A stretch of 36,616 bases of DNA from Pleurotus ostreatus/Saccharomyces cerevisiae fusant (lineage: Eukaryota; Opisthokonta): assembly GCA_024196135.1 (NCBI GenBank), contig JAMQCK010000215.1, positions 1 to 36,616 of the forward strand. The letters run 5' to 3'. Both the position numbers and the translations under genes were made by a program. The notes beneath the pieces are model-generated. The model was not told the origin of the DNA and searched no databases. It was given only the letters and a program-made list of their open reading frames with translations. Positions 32,630 to 36,616 of the stretch are shown in pieces (position 1 is the first letter of the stretch; every line of letters begins with the position of its first letter).

Positions 32630-32650
32630 GGGGGGGGGGGGGGGGGGGGG
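32630..32650 (+). repeat. Run of 21 consecutive G
   Basis: Following CTCGTT there are 21 G before CAAGGGGG. It is embedded in other G-rich runs from about 32380 to 32700 and can form G-quadruplexes. The exact count is prone to sequencing error. Confidence 0.7.
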
Positions 32651-32898
32651 CAAGGGGGAAGACGCGAGAGGGAGGGGGCGAGAGGGAGGGAGGTAATAGT
32701 GAAGAAGGCAGGTAGACTTGCGAGGGTGCGCCCAAGACTTGCGAGGGCGAGGGAGACTGAGAGCCGCGGGTGGAGACGCGAGAGGGGGTGGGACGACGGA
32801 GGAGTGATACGGACGCGGGTGGAAGGGACGCGAAGAGGGAAGGGGGGGAGGGGGCGAGAGCAGGGGCGAGAGGAGGGGCGACGGGAGGAGGGGAGGGA

Positions 32899-32990
32899 GC
32901 GCGGTGAAGGATGTGGCGCGGTGAGGGATGTGGCGCGGTGAAGGATGTAGCGCGGTGAAGGAGGTGGCGCGGTGAAGGAGGTGGCGCGGC
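32899..32990. repeat. 17-bp tandem repeat
   Basis: Units beginning GCGCGGTGAAGGATGTG start at 32899, 32916, 32933, 32950 and 32967, with a partial at 32984. The period is exactly 17 bp. Confidence 0.85.
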
Positions 32991-33158
32991 GGGTGGAAGG
33001 GAAGGACGAAGGACGAGGGACGGGATGCGAACAATGCGAAGGTGCGGTACGGTCGACGCGGAGGTGGGGTACGGGCGACGTGAATCCGCCTTTTCGCTTG
33101 CGCCCGCGATTCCGCCATTTCGCTCATCGCCTCCCGACGACGCCTGTTCGCTCGTGCC

Positions 33159-33220
33159 CGCGAATCCACCTTTTCGCTTGTGCTCGCGAATCCACCTTTT
33201 CGCTCGTGCTCGCGAGTCAT
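33159..33220. repeat. 26-bp tandem repeat
   Basis: CGCGAATCCACCTTTTCGCT starts at 33159 and 33185, and a partial third unit starts at 33211. Confidence 0.75.
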
Positions 33221-33444
33221 CCCTACAATGGTCGCCGGGTCATCCCTACAATTGTCGTCAAGTCGTACCTATACAGTCATTGCCGTCTAGTCACACCTAC
33301 TCGTATAATTCTCGTCAAGTCGCATCTATACAGTAATTGCCGTATCATCCAACAAAGCAACAAGAAATCTAGTCTCGTGGACCATCCCAAGGATTCTAGT
33401 CTCGTGAACCATCCCAAGCGGATGATCAAGATACAGTATACTCG

Positions 33445-33560
33445 CAGTTGAGTGCGCTCTGGGTGCAGTTGAGGGCGCTCTGGGTGCAGTTGAATGCGCT
33501 GGGTGCAGTTGAGTGCGCTGGGCGCAGTTGAGTGCGCTCTGGGTGCAGTTGAGTGCGTGC
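33445..33560. repeat. 19-21-bp tandem repeat, six units
   Basis: CAGTTGAGTGCGCT-type units start at 33445, 33466, 33487, 33506, 33525 and 33546. Periods alternate between 21 and 19 bp through loss of a TC dinucleotide. Confidence 0.8.
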
Positions 33561-33903
33561 AGGTTGTCTATCCCTTTTCCTCTATCATCCTTCCTCCACT
33601 TTCCTTCCTCGCCCCCGTCCTCCACTTTCCTTCCTCGCCCCCGTCCACCCTTGGGGGTGACGTGTTTTGGACGTGAGGTGAGGGAGACGACGAGAAGGAG
33701 GGGGGACGAGGAGGAGGAGGGGGGATGACGAGAAGGAGGGGGGGGATGACGAGGAGGAGGAGGGGGGACGAGGAGGAGGAGGGGGGGATGACGAGAACGT
33801 GAGGGAGACGACGAGAAGGAGAGCATAGAAGAAGGAGAGTATAAAAGAAGGACAGGGAGACAAGAGGCAAATAAAAATGAAAAGAAGAACCCCAACCACT
33901 CAC

Positions 33904-34540
33904 CCTGCAGATACTCGAGCAGCTCGCGCCCGGCCTCGACGTACGACGTCTCCTCGCCGGCGGCTTGGAGGGCGGCTGGGGGGGGGTCGAGGTGTCAGCC
34001 AGCGTGGAGATGGAGATGGAGATGCGTGGAGAGATTGATGAGGGGAAGCGTAGAGACGACTATTGATGAGGGAAGCAAGGTGGTGAGGGGGGTATGAGGG
34101 TAGCTCGGAGACGACTCCTGAAGAGGGGAGCAAGGCGGTGAGGGGAAGTAAAGTAGCGAGGGAAACACCTACCGGTCTTCGTCGGCGACGTGGCCGTTCT
34201 GGACGATGTTGTCGCTTCTCGTCCAACTCAAACGTCACCAGCTTCCCATCACTAGGTAACCCCCTCGCCATCCAGATCGTCGACTACCCGCCGCGGCGTG
34301 CCCACCTCGAGCACACGCTGCGCCCCCAGCGCTCCAGTAGGTTTAAGAGCGCCCACGCCAGCAGGTTCAGATACCTCCCCTGCGGCGCGGAGACCGCTAT
34401 ACTTCCCCTGCGGCGCGGAGATCACGATAGTGCCCCGCGGCGCGGAGACCGCTATACTTCCCCTGCGGCGCGCTCACCGCGATCTCCAAGAGCCCGTGCT
34501 TCGCCGAGTTCGCGAGCACGGGGTCGGACTCGCGCGCGAA
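33904..34540 (-). pseudogene. Inverted, internally deleted O-methyltransferase pseudogene
   Basis: On the minus strand the text NSAKHGLLEIAVSAPQGKY, then STIWMARGLP and GKLVTFELDEK, matches the intact O-methyltransferase at 35909. It is broken: a 28-bp segment is repeated about three times at 34377-34486, frameshifts follow, and a stop replaces the motif I region. After ELDEK it jumps straight to DNIVQNGHVADED, which resembles the later 'VDNV..NG.VAD' block of this family, so the middle is deleted. An intron-like stretch (34173-33976) leads to an exon-like piece (33975-33904) reading ELLEYLQ, possibly the family's 'GVR.LL.YL' helix. Confidence 0.7.
34377..34486. repeat. 28-bp tandem repeat inside the O-methyltransferase pseudogene
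   Basis: CCCCTGCGGCGCGGAGA units of 27-28 bp occur about three times, next to the parental version CCCCTGCGGCGCGCTCACCG. They derive from the codons for SAPQGKY. Confidence 0.75.
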
Positions 34541-34566
34541 TTGGCATCGTTGCTGACGCTCTATTA

Positions 34567-34738
34567 TGCCTGGACAGCTGTCGTTGTATGCCTGGACAAC
34601 CGTCGTTGTATGCCTGGACAACTGTCGTTGGAAGCTGGAACAACCATCGTTGGAAGCTGGGACAGCCGTCGTTGTAAGCTAGGACAACCGGCGTTGGAAG
34701 CTGGGACAACCGTCGTTGTAAGCTGGGACGCCGTCATA
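34567..34738. repeat. 22-bp minisatellite, about eight units
   Basis: Units (TGCCTGGACAACCGTCGTTG and AGCTGGGACAACCGTCGTTG types) start at 34567, 34589, 34611, 34633, 34655, 34677, 34699 and 34721. The period is exactly 22 bp. Variants are grouped along the array. Confidence 0.9.
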
Positions 34739-35773
34739 GCGGCAAGCCTGCAAGCATATCGCGACAAACCAAACGACAAACCCGTAGGCATATTACGACA
34801 AACCCATAGGCATATTGAAGATTTCGCAGGATTTCCTACGCGTCAGCTCGAATGAATATCCCTCGCCGGGGGCGTGGGTCCAGGTTTACTCTGGACTGTC
34901 CAGGACGCACACGCAAGACGGCGCGCCGTGGACATTGGACGCGCAAGCTCAACGGCGAGCGCGAAGTAGGTCGAAGGTCGGTCGAGATGTGGGTCCCGTC
35001 GTGGTGTGGGTGCAGGAGTAGGCGCGCGCGGGACAAGGTGGGTCGCCCACGCACGGGACGAGGTGGGCTCCCACGTGGGCTGCTTATCTGTGTTTGATTA
35101 TCTGATATGATATGATCCCGCTTGATCACCTGTGACCTCGTCAACGGTCAACCCTCACCCTCGCCACCGTGACATCCTCCTCAGAGACTGTATTCCGCCG
35201 CTGCCGGATTCTATACCGTGGCCTTCCGGAGTACGTAGCCGGGAGGTGTCGCAAGCCTCGGCGCGCGAGCGCAATTGAGTTCAACTGGACTCCGTACGTC
35301 CAGTTGACCTTGGGATGGGTTCGTTCCAACAGGGGATGCACTTCGAAGACTTCCTAGACATCTGTAAGGGTCGCGCGGGACCCAATTTTTACGACCTCGC
35401 AGGTCCCAGCACATGGCAGGGTACCAATCGAGCAGCGGCGAGCGCAGGACGCGTTTGTTCGGCAAGGAAGCCATGGCGAAAATAACCTCCTTCCGCGCCT
35501 GAGCGACAGGGACCTCGCTGTATGCCTACTCGTACTCGTCGACCCTACAGTCTGGTACTGACGTGCGTGGTCCTAGGGGATACGCTTGTGCACGCTCCTC
35601 GGGCAGGCGACGCAATCCTGGCGGCGCGGCGACGCACCCTAACGGCGCGCTCGTGGTCCCACACCCCGGAACCGAACCGCTGGGCTGGGACAGAGAACTC
35701 CCAGGACGCGCATAGCTCCCGCGCGCCCGTCTTCAATATACTTCATATACTGGATTTTCTGGACCCTGGCTAG
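34739..35773. other. Upstream spacer of the O-methyltransferase gene
   Basis: No gene is supported. A 10-bp stem hairpin lies at 35281-35307 (TCAACTGGAC and GTCCAGTTGA, 7-nt loop). Short direct repeats (ACAAACC and CCCATAGGCATATT-like) lie at about 34765-34820. Confidence 0.45.
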
Positions 35774-35782
35774 GTATATAAG
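35774..35782 (+). promoter_or_regulatory. TATA box of the O-methyltransferase gene
   Basis: GTATATAAG lies about 130 bp before the ATG at 35909. It is followed by a CA/CT-rich leader (CCACC repeats, about 35820-35908), typical of a highly expressed fungal gene. Confidence 0.6.
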
Positions 35783-35908
35783 GCGCCCACTGTCGACCCT
35801 TTTCTGCACCCAACAAGCACACGCTTCATTGCTCGCACCTTACCACCGACCACAACTCCTCAACACCTCTATTCACCACCCACCAACCACCCCTCCTACC
35901 CACCCACC

Positions 35909-36488
35909 ATGCCCATGTTCTTCCCCGGCGAGCACGCAGGCTACGACGCCTGGGCTGCCTCCGAGGCCTACCACGCCAAGTACCTCCTCGGCTCGCCCGA
36001 CCCCGCCCTCGCCTTCGCCCTCGAAAACTCGGCGAAGCACGGGCTCATGGAGATCGCGGTGAGCGCGCCGCAGGGGAAATATCTCAACCTGCTCGTCCGG
36101 GCGCTGGGGGCGAAGCGCGTGCTCGAGGTGGGCACGCTGGGCGGGTACTCGACGATCTGGATGGCACGGGGGCTGCCGGAGGGGGGGAAGCTGGTGACGT
36201 TTGAGCTGGACGAGAAGACGGCGGGGGTGGGTGTTTTTCCTCCTCTTTCGACTGATGGGGCGACTGGCGCTCATCGTTGGTGTCCAGGTCGCGAAGGAGA
36301 ACATCGCGCACGCGGGGCTGGCGGACCGCGTCGAGGTCGTCGTCGGGCCTGCGGAGAAGTCGCTCGCGGCGATGACGGGGGCGGCGGAGGAGGGCACGTA
36401 CGACTTCGCCTTCATCGACGCGTTCATCGTCAACAACGTCACGTACATGAAGGAGTGCAAGCGCCTCGTGAAGAGCGGGGGTGTTATT
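35909..36488 (+). CDS. Class I SAM-dependent O-methyltransferase, CCoAOMT-like (5' part)
   Basis: The enzyme transfers a methyl group from S-adenosylmethionine to a hydroxyl, in this family usually on catechol-type phenolics with a divalent metal. Exon 1 is 35909-36226 (106 codons), exon 2 is 36288-36488 (67 codons), and the window ends in the next intron, so the C-terminus is missing. SAM-binding motif I is VLEVGTLGGYS (71-81), followed by KLVTFELDE (acidic end of strand 2) and YDFAFIDAF, whose Asp fits the first metal ligand. NVTYMKECKRLVKSGGVI follows. The segment before motif I (NSAKHGLMEIAVSAPQGKYL) is also family-like. No signal peptide is present, so it is probably cytosolic. A second ATG two codons on is possible. 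The physiological substrate is not evident. An inverted pseudogene copy lies 1.4 kb upstream. Confidence 0.85.
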
Positions 36489-36616
36489 GTGAGTCGATCC
36501 CTATCCCTCTCGCGTCTTCGTCCTCCTTCCTCTCGTGCCTTCGAATCCCCCGTCTCTTGCACTCGACCTCCTCCTTCTCTTACCTCTTCGTGCTTCGTCA
36601 TCGCCTTTTCGTCACT

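Larger units (their letters stand above)
26150..33900. other. GC-rich, low-complexity gene desert of minisatellites and purine/pyrimidine tracts
   Basis: No gene is supported in this stretch. Long open frames exist on both strands, but they follow from the biased composition: Arg/Gly/Glu runs on one strand, Ser/Pro/Leu runs on the other. It contains many tandem repeats of 17-26 bp, dispersed diverged copies of short segments, and pyrimidine-only stretches. A 27085-27220 segment is about 80% similar by eye to 28885-29015. A segment of about 50 bp recurs at 28591, 28653 and 30335. The origin is unknown; replication slippage and local duplication fit. Confidence 0.6.

Noticed and set aside
26374..33451. 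Many long open frames on both strands in the desert, up to 333 codons
   Set aside because: They are caused by purine/pyrimidine bias and repeat periods, encode Arg/Gly/Glu or Ser/Pro/Leu runs, overlap in several frames and lack splice or start support.
29357..34738. CRISPR-like arrays
   Set aside because: Repeats are contiguous without unique spacers, and the genome is eukaryotic.

Overview
The window looks like nuclear DNA of a basidiomycete fungus, most likely an Agaricomycete. Its genes are cut by many introns of about 45-60 nt with GT...AG ends. It holds a Plavaka-type DNA transposon with a DUF6532 gene, both typical of mushroom-forming fungi, and a secreted GH76 alpha-1,6-mannanase. No prokaryotic operon signs, tRNA, rRNA or CRISPR array were seen. 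All gene models are hand-spliced from the sequence; for the better ones the exon lengths sum to a multiple of three.

Region 1 (1-6650) is an apparently intact two-gene DNA transposon. A four-exon transposase (1050 aa, minus strand) is transcribed divergently from a ten-exon DUF6532 gene (617 aa, plus strand) across a 593-bp shared promoter. Both outer flanks carry TGGT/ACCA motifs spaced at almost exactly 10 bp, as expected for subterminal transposase-binding arrays.

Region 2 (7300-21200) holds small plus-strand genes among decayed sequence. Three of them (14607, 17679, 20264) are paralogous two-finger C2H2 transcription-factor-like genes. All three carry a phase-1 intron at the same place in finger 1. 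A fourth gene (7308) has an acidic, Ser-rich body but no complete finger. Between them lie a frameshifted gene relic (about 8820-9366), a very young 1.04-kb inverted-repeat element (10462-11499), exon-like relics around 12-14 kb and 16-17.5 kb, and a cluster of GACAA[C/T] motifs upstream of the 20264 gene.

Region 3 (22270-25855) is a complete 12-exon GH76 gene whose introns are longer and contain minisatellites. The catalytic Asp pair sits on a 17-nt microexon.

Region 4 (25856-35770) is a gene desert of nearly 10 kb. It is built of GC-rich minisatellites with periods of 17-26 bp, long pure-pyrimidine or pure-purine tracts, a run of 21 G, and diverged copies of short segments. It contains an inverted, internally deleted pseudogene copy of the next gene.

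Region 5 (35774-36616) is the 5' part of a class I SAM-dependent O-methyltransferase (CCoAOMT-like, family 3) that runs off the window.

The most interesting items are the intact Plavaka/DUF6532 unit with helically phased ends, the 296/298-bp near-perfect inverted repeat, the paralogous C2H2 set with its conserved intron, and the catalytic microexon of the GH76 gene.
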